Shown in pieces: positions 63,597 through 64,000 of a stretch of 64,000 nucleotides of DNA (positions within the stretch are counted from its first letter, which is position 1; each line of letters starts with the position of its first letter). The notes beneath the pieces were generated by a model. That model made no database searches. It was not told the origin of the DNA and saw only the letters and a program-made list of their open reading frames with translations. The translations under genes were made by a program, and so were the position numbers. Source of the stretch: Aliiroseovarius sp. Z3 (GTDB taxonomy: Bacteria; Pseudomonadota; Alphaproteobacteria; Rhodobacterales; Rhodobacteraceae); assembly GCF_029105185.1 (NCBI RefSeq), contig NZ_JAFMZK010000003.1:248001-312000 (forward strand). The letters are read 5' to 3'.

Positions 63597-64000
63597 GCGG
63601 GTCGGCTGCGCAATGGTTTGGCATAGGCGCGGAAGTCGCCGTTTTCCAAAGGGAAGCCCGCAGCAATGGCCCAGCTTCCGCAATGGGTGGCCAGAATATC
63701 GGGAACAGTCATCTTATCACCCATCAGAAACGGCGCATCGCCCTTGCGGCGCATAAGCTCGTCGACAGCGCGCGCAAACTCCCATTTCAGGCTCTGTTTC
63801 ACCTCAGGAACGCGTTTGTCTGAGGGCAGGACAAAGGTATGGCGCGCTGCTGTCCACAAGGTTGCGTCCATTTCATCCAGTATGAAATGGGTGAATCCAT
63901 CTTGCCGGGCGCGGTCCAACGTGCCGGCGGGATAAGTTAGCCCGCTGTGCTTGTCGGCAAGGTAGTGCATGATGGCGGTGCTGTCGGTCAGGACGGCGTC
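63572..64000 (-). CDS. Glutathione S-transferase family protein, partial
   Basis: Cut by the right window edge; the frame is open through base 64000. The visible part includes the end of the thioredoxin-like domain (LTDSTAIMHYLADKH, with the TDSTAI turn of the glutathione-binding site) and the C-terminal helical domain (LMGDKMTVPDILATHCGSWA). ATG 63970 is internal, not the real start. About 143 residues are present. Confidence 0.88.
   Translation of the reverse strand, partial: DAVLTDSTAIMHYLADKHSGLTYPAGTLDRARQDGFTHFILDEMDATLWTAARHTFVLPSDKRVPEVKQSLKWEFARAVDELMRRKGDAPFLMGDKMTVPDILATHCGSWAIAAGFPLENGDFRAYAKPLRSRPAYLRASAT

Overview
The window is a piece of an alphaproteobacterial chromosome, most likely from the Rhodobacteraceae (Roseobacter group). 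This is inferred from gene content and order, not from a search. The pointers are a CcrM-type GANTC methyltransferase beside rnhB, an lptC-lptA-lptB-hpf-ptsN block without rpoN, a mutY/DUF721/DsbA block, a SoeABC-type molybdoenzyme, and several family-typical hypotheticals. GC content is high and coding density is high. Both ends cut genes: secA at the left and a glutathione S-transferase at the right.

Region by region. 0-8 kb: 3' part of secA, a PstS-like/OmpA fusion, radC, dnaJ, dnaK and the repair dioxygenase alkB. 8-17 kb: a surface-glycan locus with an ABC-2 export permease, the PAP phosphatase cysQ, kdsB, galU, two tandem paralogous glycosyltransferases, a Branch-type glycosyltransferase and a PAPS-type sulfotransferase. 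The cysQ/sulfotransferase pairing points to a sulfated product. 17-21 kb: ptsN, hpf, lptB-lptA-lptC and an RNase D-like exonuclease. 21-25 kb: a three-gene molybdopterin/FeS/membrane-anchor enzyme, best read as cytoplasmic sulfite dehydrogenase SoeABC. 25-36.8 kb: an esterase, waaA-lpxK, a DsbA-like protein, a DUF721/DciA-like protein, mutY, an alkane-1-monooxygenase-type hydroxylase, a GST, ccrM, rnhB, and small exported or membrane proteins, one of them a membrane-tethered winged-helix protein.

36.8-55.9 kb looks like a genomic island inserted at the 3' end of tRNA-Arg(CCU). A degenerate copy of the tRNA end sits at the far left edge. Broken plasmid or mobile-element genes (RepC-like, HTH, MobC-like, IS transposase) lie inside both edges. 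The cargo is a regulated exopolysaccharide system. A periplasmic SUOX-like/PruR-like protein is paired with a hybrid histidine kinase (PAS-HisKA-HATPase-REC-Hpt). Divergent from them is a LuxR-type response regulator, which heads a run containing a 1025-aa GT-C-like membrane protein, an exported protein, a membrane-anchored GH5-like protein, a GT4, a GT2, a flippase, manC and manB. This is the most interesting part of the window. It reads as a ligand-sensing phosphorelay controlling a mannose-containing glycan, possibly through a pterin sensor.

56-64 kb returns to ordinary chromosome: a LacI regulator with a perfect palindromic operator, an inositol-monophosphatase-family protein, pmbA, an SDR and an enoyl-CoA hydratase pair, an HNH protein, an MscS channel, an HI0933-like flavoprotein and a partial GST.
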